Origin: Sulfitobacter sp. SK011
GTDB taxonomy: Bacteria > Pseudomonadota > Alphaproteobacteria > Rhodobacterales > Rhodobacteraceae
NCBI RefSeq assembly: GCF_003352065.1
Contig: NZ_CP025803.1
Span: forward strand, 744,001-808,000
Direction of reading: 5' to 3'
Length of the DNA: 64,000 bases
The notes beneath the pieces were generated by a model that was not told the DNA's origin, searched no databases, and worked only from the letters and a program-made list of their open reading frames with translations. Shown one piece after another: positions 1-8,450 of the stretch (position 1 is the stretch's first letter; the number at the start of each line of letters is the position of its first letter). The translations under genes were made by a program, and so were the position numbers.

Positions 1-331
1 GATTGTTTTGCAAGGCCAACAGCCCTGCACGCAGTGCAAGAACGTCAATCTGCCGACCTGTTTCGGTGTTTTCGATGACTGGCATGAAATCGCGGGCGGG
101 AATGACGCGGCCCGTCGCGTCCATCACTCTGATCAAACCTTCAAAAAAAGCCACTTTGCTATGATCGCTGGCCCGCATGACCGGTTGATAGGCCAACAGC
201 GTTTGTTTGTATTCAATCGCATCTTTCACCATCTCCAGTGTCGATTTATCACGCTGTGTGACAGCGTAGTTCAACGGATTTTCAGAACCCGGTGCGATAT
301 CGGCGAGCCGACGTTTGAATTGACTTACCAC
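1..331 (-). CDS. EAL-domain cyclic-di-GMP phosphodiesterase-like protein, partial (C-terminus beyond left edge)
   Basis: The first 110 residues are visible and the gene continues past position 1. From about residue 48 the protein matches the start of an EAL domain: LLAYQPVM, then FFEGLIRVMD, then GRVIPARDFMPVIE, the usual order of substrate- and metal-binding strands in c-di-GMP phosphodiesterases. The signature E-A-L is E-G-L here. The frame has a stop upstream and no ATG, so I take the GTG at 331, with GAAGAG about 9 bases upstream as the ribosome site. It is divergent from tag across 123 bases. Whether it hydrolyses c-di-GMP cannot be judged, because the remaining catalytic residues lie outside the window. 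Confidence 0.8.
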   Translation of the reverse strand, partial: MVSQFKRRLADIAPGSENPLNYAVTQRDKSTLEMVKDAIEYKQTLLAYQPVMRASDHSKVAFFEGLIRVMDATGRVIPARDFMPVIENTETGRQIDVLALRAGLLALQNN

Positions 332-454
332 GGTGTTACACTCTTCATTGTCTGGATACGTTTGTTGCTGAGAAAGTCATAACGTAACCTTAAAGCGCTG
401 ATTTATCGCCAATTTTAAGGGCCACCTAATTGGCCAAAGCCAGGAAGACGCGAC

Positions 455-1030
455 ATGGAGCGATGTGGATGGGCCGGGCTGGAACCAATATACGTAGACT
501 ATCATGACACGGAATGGGGCGTGCCGGAATACGACAGCCGTGCGCTGTGGGAAAAGCTGATTCTGGATGGATTTCAGGCAGGGTTGAGCTGGATTACAAT
601 TCTGAAGAAGCGCGATAATTTTCGTGAGGCGTTTCAGGGCTTCGATCCCAATAAAATTGCTGATTGGTCCGTTGAAGATGTTGAAAGATTGCTCGGGAAC
701 CCGGGGATCATCCGCCATCGTGGCAAAATCGAAGCGACAATAAACAACGCCCGAGCCTGGCAAAAGATAGAGGCCAACGAAGGTTTTGATGCCTTCATGT
801 GGCGCTATGTGGATGGCGTGCCGTTACAAAATAGATTTTCGACCCAGGCCGATGTGCCGCCGTCCACCAGACTTTCAGAACAAGTGTCAAAGGATTTGAA
901 AAAAGAAGGGTTCAAATTTTGTGGACCAACAATTGTTTATGCATGGATGGAGGCCTGTGGATTGGTGAATGATCATATTCTGACCTGCCATCGGCACGAC
1001 GCATGCGCAGCGTTGGCCAAACCCCGTTGA
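455..1030 (+). CDS. tag: DNA-3-methyladenine glycosylase I
   Basis: Base-excision repair enzyme that removes 3-methyladenine from alkylated DNA. At 191 residues it has the family length. The zinc-binding residues known from E. coli Tag are present: Cys4 and His17 at the N-terminus and the H-x3-C pair in VNDHILTCHRH near the C-terminus. The block YHDTEWGVP and the helix-hairpin region GFQAGLSWITIL are characteristic. It starts at an ATG preceded by GGAAG. It stands alone, 119 bases ahead of rpsD and divergent from the EAL gene. Confidence 0.95.
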   Translation: MERCGWAGLEPIYVDYHDTEWGVPEYDSRALWEKLILDGFQAGLSWITILKKRDNFREAFQGFDPNKIADWSVEDVERLLGNPGIIRHRGKIEATINNARAWQKIEANEGFDAFMWRYVDGVPLQNRFSTQADVPPSTRLSEQVSKDLKKEGFKFCGPTIVYAWMEACGLVNDHILTCHRHDACAALAKPR

Positions 1031-1077
1031 CTCCGCCCCATCACCCCGTATAAGCGCGGCTTCATTGGTGTTGGTGG

Positions 1078-1118
1078 CCCTCGCAAGGGGATGCCTGTCG
1101 GGGGAAACCCAGAGGACA
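1078..1118 (+). promoter_or_regulatory. Structured leader upstream of rpsD (candidate)
   Basis: Two small stem-loops sit directly before rpsD: CCCT-CGCA-AGGG at 1078-1089, and TGTC/GACA (1096-1099 with 1115-1118) enclosing a GGG/CCC stem. S4 is a known translational autorepressor in several bacteria, so a structured leader is plausible. The link to regulation is inference. Confidence 0.3.
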
Positions 1119-1149
1119 ACGCCCTTTAATAACTTAAAGGAGAACAGCC

Positions 1150-1770
1150 GTGACAAAACGCACCGCTGCCAAACATAAACTTGACCGTCGCATGGGCGAA
1201 AACATCTGGGGCCGTCCGAAATCCCCAGTAAACCGCCGTGAATATGGCCCCGGCCAGCACGGTCAGCGCCGTAAGGCAAAGATTTCCGACTTCGGCATTC
1301 AGTTGCGCGCCAAGCAAAAGCTCAAGGGCTATTATGGCGACCTGACCGAAAAGCAATTCCGCCGCATCTATGGTGAAGCTGAGCGTGTCAAAGGCGATAC
1401 AGGTGAAAACCTGATTGGTCTGCTGGAACGTCGTTTGGACGCGGTTGTGTACCGTGCCAAATTCGTGGCGACCGTATTTGCCGCACGTCAGTTCGTGAAC
1501 CACGGCCATGTTCGTGTGAACGGCAAGAAAGTGAACATCCCGTCGTACCGCGTAAAAGAAGGTGACGTGATCGAAGTGCGTGACCGTTCCAAGCAGATGG
1601 TCGCTTTGCTTGAAGCCACACAATTGGCTGAACGTGACGTGCCTGACTATATCGAGGCCGATCACTCCAAGATGACCGCAACATTCGTGCGCACCCCTGC
1701 ATTGGGTGATGTGCCATATCCGGTGATGATGGAACCAAACCTCGTCGTGGAATTTTACGCCAAGAACTAA
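1150..1770 (+). CDS. rpsD: 30S ribosomal protein S4
   Basis: Primary 16S rRNA-binding protein that nucleates assembly of the small subunit. At 206 residues it has the standard length. It opens with [20 protein letters not shown], has the GQHGQRR segment in the N-terminal domain, and carries the S4 RNA-binding fold at about 96-160 ([31 protein letters not shown]). Translation starts at GTG 1150, directly behind the strong ribosome site AAAGGAGAA. It is a single-gene unit with its own terminator downstream, which is common for rpsD in this group. Confidence 0.97.
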   Translation: MTKRTAAKHKLDRRMGENIWGRPKSPVNRREYGPGQHGQRRKAKISDFGIQLRAKQKLKGYYGDLTEKQFRRIYGEAERVKGDTGENLIGLLERRLDAVVYRAKFVATVFAARQFVNHGHVRVNGKKVNIPSYRVKEGDVIEVRDRSKQMVALLEATQLAERDVPDYIEADHSKMTATFVRTPALGDVPYPVMMEPNLVVEFYAKN

Positions 1771-1790
1771 GCCTTGGCAGTCCAAGCATC

Positions 1791-1819
1791 AAAAGGCCGT
1801 CCCATGGGGCGGCCTTTTT
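1791..1819 (+). terminator. Rho-independent terminator of rpsD
   Basis: Stem AAAAGGCCG pairs with CGGCCTTTTT. An inner CCC-AT-GGG extends the helix and a run of T follows, 20 bases after the rpsD stop codon. Confidence 0.85.
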
Positions 1820-1919
1820 CGTTGTGGCCGCGCAATTGCCACCTGTGCTGCCAAATGTGGCCGTTTTTGCCGCATAGTCAGATCGTGTCCATATCGGTCA
1901 AAAACCTACCACTAATCCT

Positions 1920-2687
1920 ATGAACGCACAGTATCGAACCGCGCAAGAGCGCCATGACCAAATCCACACACAAGCAACCCTTTTGGCTGGACCGCCGGAT
2001 GGGCTGTGCAAGCGTGCCGTGCAATACCATCATATCTACCGGGCATCGGGTGGCATCTTTTGCTTTGCGTTGATCGCCGCCCACGGGGCGGTCTGGGCCC
2101 AGTGGTATCTGAAAATAGCGAGGATCGGCGCGATTATTTTGGCCCTGTTGGATCGGCGTGCGCCCGGAAACTATCCCACCCGCATGGCGCATTTTGACGC
2201 CTATACCGGCGCGCTGAAAGACATAAACCGGCGGGTGATGATCAAAGCCTATACCATTTTACACTTTGCCAAAGACGGTATGGATGACAGCGCCCTCGTG
2301 GATGATCTGCCTAGCGAGATCGTCATTGAAATACGACGCCTGTTGGCCAGGCAGATGTCTGGGCACCCAGCAACTAATGCCGAAAAACGCGTGCTTTACG
2401 AAGCCTTCTTTCGCTGGGAACAAGACAATGCAGTTGGTCCAAGTGTCGAAGCGGCAATGGCTGCATTTGACTGGCCCTTGGTGCGCGGTCTGTGCCTGCG
2501 ACCTTGGGTCTGGTTTTCGTACTTCCGGGCAGGGCGCAGCCTTAACTTCAAGGATTTCACCAGTGCTGAGGAACGTGTCGAAAAGGCATTGGCAGCGTTC
2601 GATATGGCGGCACTGCGCGGATGGAACAAGGTTGACAGATCATTGCGGCTCAACCCATTTGTGCGTCGCCTCACAACAGCGCAGTGA
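1920..2687 (+). CDS. Conserved-looking hypothetical protein
   Basis: 255 residues that I do not assign to a named family. There is one hydrophobic segment near 45-66 (SGGIFCFALIAAHGAVWAQW), followed by a soluble, helix-rich part with the blocks MAHFDAYTGALKDINRR and AFDWPLVRGLCLRPWVWF. There is no signal peptide and no recognisable catalytic motif. The start is uncertain: ATG 1920 has no clear ribosome site, and a second in-frame ATG lies at 2193. Codon use resembles the neighbours. It lies between rpsD and hisC on the same strand, but the rpsD terminator separates it from rpsD. Confidence 0.6.
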   Translation: MNAQYRTAQERHDQIHTQATLLAGPPDGLCKRAVQYHHIYRASGGIFCFALIAAHGAVWAQWYLKIARIGAIILALLDRRAPGNYPTRMAHFDAYTGALKDINRRVMIKAYTILHFAKDGMDDSALVDDLPSEIVIEIRRLLARQMSGHPATNAEKRVLYEAFFRWEQDNAVGPSVEAAMAAFDWPLVRGLCLRPWVWFSYFRAGRSLNFKDFTSAEERVEKALAAFDMAALRGWNKVDRSLRLNPFVRRLTTAQ

Positions 2688-2774
2688 CGCCACTGGATTG
2701 CGCAAAGGACAAACCCACTGGTCATGGCTGGGGGGCGGCGTTAGAACGGCCCCATCTATAGGGAAACTGCCAAC

Positions 2775-3875
2775 ATGACTGCGATCACGCCACAACCGGG
2801 CATCATGGATATCGACCTTTATCAAGGGGGTGCTGCACATGTGGCAGGCCTAGATAACGTGGTAAAGTTGTCTTCGAACGAAAACCCACACGGGCCAAGC
2901 GAGGCAGCGCTTGAGGCATACCGCCGTGCGGCATTTGAATTGCACCGCTATCCATCCTCTGACCACGCCCCGCTGCGTAAGGCAATCGCCGAGATTCTTG
3001 GATTGGATGCAGACAGGATTATCTGTGGTGCCGGTTCGGACGAGATAATTACCTTTCTCTGTCAGGCTTACGCTGGTCCGGGGACAGAAGTGATTCACAC
3101 CGAACACGGCTTTGCAATGTATCGGATTTCGGCACTCGCGGCCGGGGCCACACCGATTGAGGTGGCTGAGCGGGAACGCGTGACAGATGTGGATGCAATT
3201 CTCGGAGCCTGCACCGACGCCACAAGATTGGTCTTTATTGCCAACCCCAACAATCCAACAGGCACGATGATAGGGTTGGGCGAAATTACGCGGCTGGCGG
3301 ACGGCCTGCCGTCTCAGTCCCTTTTGGTTCTCGATGGTGCCTATGCCGAATATGTCGATGGCTATGATGGGGGTGCTGCACTTGTGGATACACGCGAAAA
3401 CGTGGTTATGACGCGCACATTCTCCAAACTTTATGGCTTGGGCGGATTGCGCATTGGTTGGGGGTATGGACCGGCGCATGTCATTGACGTGCTCAACCGC
3501 GTGCGCGGCCCGTTTAATATTTCACAATCAGGGCTTAATGCGGCAGAGGCCGCAATTCGTGACACGGCCTACGCCACCTTTTGCCGGACTGATAACGCGC
3601 GTTGGCGCACATGGATGGCGGATGCACTTGCGGAAATCGGCGTGCCGTCCGATGTCTCATGCGCAAATTTTATTCTGGCGCGCTTTGCCTCACAGGTTGA
3701 GGCGGAAGCCTGCGATGCGCATCTGCAATCTCAAGGGCTGATTGTGCGACGTGTGGGGGGGTACAACCTGCCCAATTGCTTGCGGATCACGGTCGGCGAC
3801 GAAAGCAGTTGCCGCCGCATTGTTCATGCTGTCCGTCAATTCAAGAACGGGGGCGCAGATGGCTCAGGTGTATGA
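2775..3875 (+). CDS. hisC: Histidinol-phosphate aminotransferase
   Basis: PLP-dependent class I/II aminotransferase of histidine synthesis; it also commonly transaminates aromatic precursors. The 366 residues include [12 protein letters not shown] near the N-terminus, ANPNNPTGT at 156-164, and the PLP lysine K218 in [17 protein letters not shown]. Next to a prephenate dehydrogenase gene, it may serve tyrosine/phenylalanine as well as histidine synthesis (inference from context). Its last 17 bases overlap the start of tyrA, so the two are almost certainly co-transcribed and translationally coupled. Confidence 0.95.
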   Translation: MTAITPQPGIMDIDLYQGGAAHVAGLDNVVKLSSNENPHGPSEAALEAYRRAAFELHRYPSSDHAPLRKAIAEILGLDADRIICGAGSDEIITFLCQAYAGPGTEVIHTEHGFAMYRISALAAGATPIEVAERERVTDVDAILGACTDATRLVFIANPNNPTGTMIGLGEITRLADGLPSQSLLVLDGAYAEYVDGYDGGAALVDTRENVVMTRTFSKLYGLGGLRIGWGYGPAHVIDVLNRVRGPFNISQSGLNAAEAAIRDTAYATFCRTDNARWRTWMADALAEIGVPSDVSCANFILARFASQVEAEACDAHLQSQGLIVRRVGGYNLPNCLRITVGDESSCRRIVHAVRQFKNGGADGSGV

Positions 3876-4779
3876 CCGCGTTGCTCTAATTGGCCTTGGC
3901 CTGATTGCCTCGTCGATGTTCTGGGCGATGAAACGCGGCGGGTTGGCAGGCGAAGTTGTGGGGTTTGCCCGCAGCGCGGAAACCCGCGATACTGCCCGCG
4001 AAATTGGGCTATGTGATCGGGTCTGCGATACGCTGTTGGAGGCGGTTGAGGGGGCGGACCTTGTGGTGCTTTGCGTGCCGGTCGGGGTCATGGGGGCGAT
4101 AGCGGCAGATATGGCCGCGGCGCTGAAACCCGGGGCCACTGTCACGGACGTGGGGTCAGTCAAAGCGGATGTGATCGCACAGGTCGGTCCACAATTGCCA
4201 CAAAACGTGCATTTTATCCCCGGTCATCCGCTGGCAGGGACAGAGCATTCCGGGCCAAAGTCCGGCTTTGCAGAGTTGTTTGATAACCGCTGGTGCCTGT
4301 TGGTGCCATCCGAAGGCACCGATCCGGCTGCCACAGAAAAGTTACGCGCACTTTGGGAAGGGATGGGGGCCAACGTCGAGGAAATGGACGCGGAACATCA
4401 CGATCTGGTCCTGGCCGTGACCAGCCATGCACCGCACCTCATTGCCTATACAATGGTTGGCGTCGCGGACGATCTGCGCCGGGTGACAGACAGCGAAGTG
4501 ATTAAGTATTCTGCCGCAGGATTTCGCGATTTTACCCGGATTGCGGCCAGTGATCCAACAATGTGGCGCGATGTTTTCCTGAGCAACAAAGAGGCGACGC
4601 TCGAAATTCTGGGCCGTTTCACAGAGGAGCTTTTTGCGTTGCAGCGGGCCATCCGTCAGGGTGACGGCGACCATCTGCATGATTATTTCACCCGCACCCG
4701 CGCCATCAGGCGCGGTATTATCGAGGCCGGGCAAGACACTGATGCCCCAAACTTTGGTCGGGAAGTTGGCAAGAAATGA
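3859..4779 (+). CDS. tyrA: Prephenate/arogenate dehydrogenase
   Basis: NAD(P)-dependent oxidative decarboxylation in tyrosine synthesis. The Rossmann motif GLGLIASS is at 12-19, and the family block [11 protein letters not shown] at 122-132 carries active-site residues. SHAPHLIAY marks the helical dimerisation domain. I start it at ATG 3859 ([10 protein letters not shown]), because the N-terminus there begins right at the nucleotide-binding strand; the in-frame upstream extension is only hisC in another frame. It overlaps hisC by 17 bases and the extensin-like gene by 4 (ATGA). The length of 306 residues matches stand-alone TyrA without chorismate mutase. Confidence 0.93.
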   Translation: MAQVYDRVALIGLGLIASSMFWAMKRGGLAGEVVGFARSAETRDTAREIGLCDRVCDTLLEAVEGADLVVLCVPVGVMGAIAADMAAALKPGATVTDVGSVKADVIAQVGPQLPQNVHFIPGHPLAGTEHSGPKSGFAELFDNRWCLLVPSEGTDPAATEKLRALWEGMGANVEEMDAEHHDLVLAVTSHAPHLIAYTMVGVADDLRRVTDSEVIKYSAAGFRDFTRIAASDPTMWRDVFLSNKEATLEILGRFTEELFALQRAIRQGDGDHLHDYFTRTRAIRRGIIEAGQDTDAPNFGREVGKK

Positions 4780-5567
4780 TCCGTCCTGCGCTGATACTTT
4801 CCTTGGTGTTGGCCCAGGCCGCATGGGCGTCACCCACAACATCAAAGCGTCCCGTCCAACGTGGCGGCAACGTGGTTCTGCCGGTTGAGGTTGCACCTTC
4901 GGGAGCCATCACACCGCCGATTGGGGATGCGCAAACCCAAGACGCGCGAAGACCGCGCGGCGGTCTGATGTTATCACTGCGCCCGTTGTTTAGGTCCAGC
5001 AAAGTTGAGAAACAGGCCCGCGCGCAACGCCAGATGAGGGCGAAAGGTGCGGTTTGTGGTAATGTTGCCATTCAGGGTGAGGCCATTGGCAGGGTCAAAG
5101 GCAGGTTGAACGGCTGCGGCGTTGAGAACGCTGTGCGCGTGCGATCGGTATCTGGCGTTACGTTGAGCCAATCAGCGGTGATGGATTGTGTGACCGCGAA
5201 TGCGTTGAAAAGCTGGTTGGAAAAGTCGGCCAAACCCGCACTGGGACGCAAAGGGGGCGGCCTCAAGAGCCTGCGGGTAGCGGCGCATTACGCTTGCCGG
5301 ACGCGGAACAGTCAAAAGGGTGCCAAGATTTCAGAACATGGGCGCGGACGGGCGATTGATATTTCTGCTTTTCGTCTGGCGGACGGGTCCGAGGTCAGCG
5401 TGCTTAAAGGGTGGAACGCGAAATCGTCCAGCAAAGTGATGCGACAAATGCATGCGGGGGCCTGTGGGCCATTTGGCACCGTTCTTGGCCCGAATGCAGA
5501 TCGGTTTCACCGTGATCATTTCCATTTCGACACGGCGCGCTATCGCAGTGGTCGCTATTGCAAATAA
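4776..5567 (+). CDS. Extensin-like C-terminal domain protein, secreted
   Basis: 263 residues with a signal peptide (about 1-18, ending AAWA). The C-terminal half matches the bacterial extensin-like family: GCGVENAVRVRSVSGV, then SEHGRGRAIDIS, then HRDHFHFD near the end. The H-x6-D and H-x-H layout resembles the zinc site of M15 peptidases, so a periplasmic peptidoglycan-related role is plausible but unproven. The middle is a low-complexity basic/proline linker. It follows tyrA by an ATGA overlap. Its stop codon abuts that of the opposite-strand DUF2125 gene with no gap. Confidence 0.88.
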   Translation: MIRPALILSLVLAQAAWASPTTSKRPVQRGGNVVLPVEVAPSGAITPPIGDAQTQDARRPRGGLMLSLRPLFRSSKVEKQARAQRQMRAKGAVCGNVAIQGEAIGRVKGRLNGCGVENAVRVRSVSGVTLSQSAVMDCVTANALKSWLEKSAKPALGRKGGGLKSLRVAAHYACRTRNSQKGAKISEHGRGRAIDISAFRLADGSEVSVLKGWNAKSSSKVMRQMHAGACGPFGTVLGPNADRFHRDHFHFDTARYRSGRYCK

Positions 5568-6572
5568 TCACTGAAAGATCAGGCGTGGCGCGGGGCCCAG
5601 CCTGATGGCCCCCAGCAACATGTCCCCGTCGCGCATGGATAGGGTCAGGGTCAGATCATCCTGACTGCCGCCCAGATTAGACAGCGCACCGAGCAGGATC
5701 TCCATCTGTAAACGCTGTTCGTTCGGCAAGGCATCACTGGCGTCGACCAGAGTGATGATCTCGCGCCAGCTTGTGACGGTAACGGAAATTGTCCCGGTCG
5801 GGATGCCTGAGGGATCGATGCTCAGATCACCAGAGCCCAGCAAGCTGAGCTCCCCCCATGAGGCCTCCATTTTATTCAGCGTCACCGCGCGGGGTTGCGG
5901 ACGCCTGTCAGTCAATGCGCTGCGGTCCCACGGCATGTCAAAATTGACGCTCAGGTCAGCGGTAAAGACGTCAAATGACGCAGGCCACTCTGCTGGCAGC
6001 GACAAAAGCGCGCGGGGCAAAGTGCCGGGGGTCAGATTGGCGGCGTTTACATCAATTTGGTAGGTTTCGGGGGATGCATTGTCTTGGGTCGCCGCGATAT
6101 CCAGAGCGTCCGCTGACAGGATGCTGCCGTCGGAAGAGCCGATGCGCCACGCCTCGCTGACCGCACTCAAGCTTTGCAGTTGCAGGCTTGCGCTGGGGCG
6201 CAGACGCAAATCAGCTTGGGCATCCGTCGTTTGCAATGTGAAGTGACCAACAGGTGTCATAATGTGTATCGGGGCGTCTGGCAGTTTCACGGACATATAG
6301 CCGGGCCAAAAGGCGGCCCCCGTCAGATCCAATTGCGGTGCATCGACCCTCAGACCTGTGGCGGGATCAGCAGCCGACACATCCTTGAGCCGGGCGTGCA
6401 GAAACAGCGGGAAACCGTGTTTCGAAATTTCGGCAACCTCAACCTGCCAACCCAAGTCGCGCCGGTTGTCCAGCCACGTGGTCAGCAGGTGCTGTACCCC
6501 CGAGGATGCAGCGGCCCACCATGCGGACCACATCACCAGCAGGACAAAGATCAGCCAAGCCAATCTGCGCAT
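5568..6572 (-). CDS. DUF2125 domain-containing protein
   Basis: 334 residues from the start MRRLAWLIFVLLVMW, preceded by AAAGGGAT. An N-terminal transmembrane or signal segment (2-20) precedes a long beta-rich extracytoplasmic region (e.g. VEVAEISKHGFPLFLHARLK, MSVKLPDAPI). This is the pattern of the alphaproteobacterial DUF2125 family, whose function is unknown; the repetitive beta structure recalls AsmA/lipid-transport-like envelope proteins, which is only a resemblance. I reject a 25-residue upstream extension because it lacks a ribosome site. It diverges from the cyclotransferase gene. Confidence 0.85.
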   Translation of the reverse strand: MRRLAWLIFVLLVMWSAWWAAASSGVQHLLTTWLDNRRDLGWQVEVAEISKHGFPLFLHARLKDVSAADPATGLRVDAPQLDLTGAAFWPGYMSVKLPDAPIHIMTPVGHFTLQTTDAQADLRLRPSASLQLQSLSAVSEAWRIGSSDGSILSADALDIAATQDNASPETYQIDVNAANLTPGTLPRALLSLPAEWPASFDVFTADLSVNFDMPWDRSALTDRRPQPRAVTLNKMEASWGELSLLGSGDLSIDPSGIPTGTISVTVTSWREIITLVDASDALPNEQRLQMEILLGALSNLGGSQDDLTLTLSMRDGDMLLGAIRLGPAPRLIFQ

Positions 6573-6640
6573 CGTTGATAATCCCTTTAACTCAGGCTTC
6601 AGATGCGGTTTACCCAAGCCATCAAAGAAGGACCAGCGTG

Positions 6641-7171
6641 ATGGCAATGTGGGTATTTGGATACGGCAGCTTATTGTGGAACCCCGGTTTCACCGTCGCG
6701 GAAAGCGTGATCGCCACGCTACCGGGCTATGCGCGGTCGTTTTGCATGCGATCAATCCATCACCGTGGTACCGAAGATCACCCCGGACTGGTGTTGGCCT
6801 TGGACGAACATGTCGAAAGCGCCTGCGAAGGAATGGCGCTTCGGGTGGCGGACGGCGCTGAGGCTGATACTCTGGAATACTTGCGCGAACGCGAGCTGAT
6901 CTCATCTGCCTATGTTGAAAAGAACCTCAGGATTCACCTGACCGATGGCCGGGACGTGACGGCGGTCGTGTATGTCATCGACGAGGGCCACGTCCAATAT
7001 TGCGGTGGTCTGCCGCTGGAAGAGCAGGCCCAGATCATCGCGAATGCCGTCGGTGGGCGTGGGCCAAATACCGAATATCTCTATAATACCGCTACACATC
7101 TGGCAGAGGTTGGATTGCACGACCCGGCATTGGAATGGCTGCACGACAGAGTGAAAACCCTCACCACATAA
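6641..7171 (+). CDS. Gamma-glutamylcyclotransferase (ChaC-like)
   Basis: The 176-residue protein opens with WVFGYGSLLWNPGF, the substrate-binding YGSL loop of the cyclotransferase fold that cleaves gamma-glutamyl peptides such as glutathione to 5-oxoproline. The acidic residue in YLRERELISSAYV is the likely catalytic glutamate. The start ATG 6641 is preceded by AAAGAAGGA. A cytosolic role in glutathione turnover is the family expectation. It is divergent from the DUF2125 gene (68 bases) and followed on the same strand by the motor-like pair after 74 bases. Confidence 0.9.
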   Translation: MAMWVFGYGSLLWNPGFTVAESVIATLPGYARSFCMRSIHHRGTEDHPGLVLALDEHVESACEGMALRVADGAEADTLEYLRERELISSAYVEKNLRIHLTDGRDVTAVVYVIDEGHVQYCGGLPLEEQAQIIANAVGGRGPNTEYLYNTATHLAEVGLHDPALEWLHDRVKTLTT

Positions 7172-7245
7172 ATTCTTGGCATATGCCTATGTTTTCAGTG
7201 TAAGCTGCGCGCAAAGCAGGCAAAAAGGGTCAGGAGCAAGGCCGC

Positions 7246-8448
7246 ATGGCGCAGCCAGACCGACAACAACGACCACAGTTTTCACAGCCCGTGCGCCAGA
7301 TTTCTCTGATGCTCATCGTGCTGGCAATGACCGCTTTTGGCGGTTTTCTGGCATTGCCTTCGGTGCTGCCGATTTTTGCGGCGAACCCGTACCTTAACGG
7401 GTTCATCATCTTTGTCTTCATAATCGGCGTATTCGCTTGTTTTTATCAGGTGTTCCAATTGATAGGATCTGTGCGCTGGATCGAAAACTTTGCCTCAGAC
7501 ACACCGGACCCGGAGACAATTGCCCCACAGTTGCTGGCCCCCTTGGCCTCATTGTTGCGCACCCGAGGGGCGCGGATGCAGGTCAGTGCGACATCCACAC
7601 GGTCCATTCTTGATTCCGTAGCGAGCCGCATAGACGAAGCGCGCGAGATAACGCGCTACATTGTCAACATGTTGATTTTCCTTGGCCTTTTAGGGACGTT
7701 CTATGGCCTTGCCACCACTGTGCCAGCGGTGGTGGACACCATCCGCAGCCTCGCCCCCGCAGAAGGCGAAGGCGGCGTTGATGTTTTTAGCCGTCTCATG
7801 ACGGGCCTTGAGGCGCAGTTGGGCGGTATGGGCGTTGCATTCGGATCCTCGCTTTTGGGTCTTGCAGGGTCGCTGGTCGTTGGCCTGCTCGAACTCTTTG
7901 CAGGGCATGGGCAAAACCGGTTTTATCAGGAACTTGAGGATTGGCTCAGCTCAATCACCCGCATTGGCTTCAGCACTGGTGAAGAAGGCACCGGCGAGCA
8001 GCATGTCATGGGCGGCGTTATTGATCATATGACCGAACAAATGGAAACGCTGCAACAGATGTTCAGGGAATCGGGCACAAGTCGTGCGATGGTCGACGAA
8101 AAACTCGGCAAACTTGCAGATGCGGTGGACCGGATGACCACCCGGATGGAAGGGACCAACCCTTCCAATCTGGCGCTGGAACGGATTGCCGCTGGTCAGG
8201 AACGCATGATCACGGCAGTGGAGGCCCAGGGTTCCGGTGATGGCATTGACGCTGAAAGCCGAATGCGGTTGCGGTCCATCGACGTGCAGATGCTGCGCAT
8301 TCTTGAAGAAATTTCAGCCGGACGGCAGGAAATTATGGCGGAATTTCGCAAGGATATCATGTCGTTGGCCAAGGCCGTATCTGAAGGGCGTTCCACAGAG
8401 CCGCGCCGGATACGACCCCTGAACAAGCCCGGCGGCGAGGGGCGCTAA
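7246..8448 (+). CDS. MotA/TolQ/ExbB-like proton-channel subunit
   Basis: 400 residues with four predicted membrane helices (about 19-41, 51-73, 139-162, 195-218). The channel-type block YIVNMLIFLGLLGTFYGLA and the helix GVAFGSSLLGLAGSLVVGLL are those of MotA/TolQ/ExbB proteins. A cytoplasmic tail of some 180 residues, helical and charged (LEDWL..., repeated M/E-rich stretches, RQEIMAEFRKDI), is much longer than in ExbB or TolQ. The gene ends two bases before its partner at 8451, so the two probably form one ion-driven membrane complex, as in MotAB, TolQR or ZorAB. No flagellar, Tol or Zorya genes are nearby, so the driven process is unknown. The ribosome site is CAGGAGC. Confidence 0.85.
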   Translation: MAQPDRQQRPQFSQPVRQISLMLIVLAMTAFGGFLALPSVLPIFAANPYLNGFIIFVFIIGVFACFYQVFQLIGSVRWIENFASDTPDPETIAPQLLAPLASLLRTRGARMQVSATSTRSILDSVASRIDEAREITRYIVNMLIFLGLLGTFYGLATTVPAVVDTIRSLAPAEGEGGVDVFSRLMTGLEAQLGGMGVAFGSSLLGLAGSLVVGLLELFAGHGQNRFYQELEDWLSSITRIGFSTGEEGTGEQHVMGGVIDHMTEQMETLQQMFRESGTSRAMVDEKLGKLADAVDRMTTRMEGTNPSNLALERIAAGQERMITAVEAQGSGDGIDAESRMRLRSIDVQMLRILEEISAGRQEIMAEFRKDIMSLAKAVSEGRSTEPRRIRPLNKPGGEGR

Positions 8449-8450
8449 CC

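Noticed and set aside
8-382. 124-residue frame on the plus strand
   Set aside because: It is the mirror of the EAL gene on the other strand; its sequence has no domain and no ribosome site.
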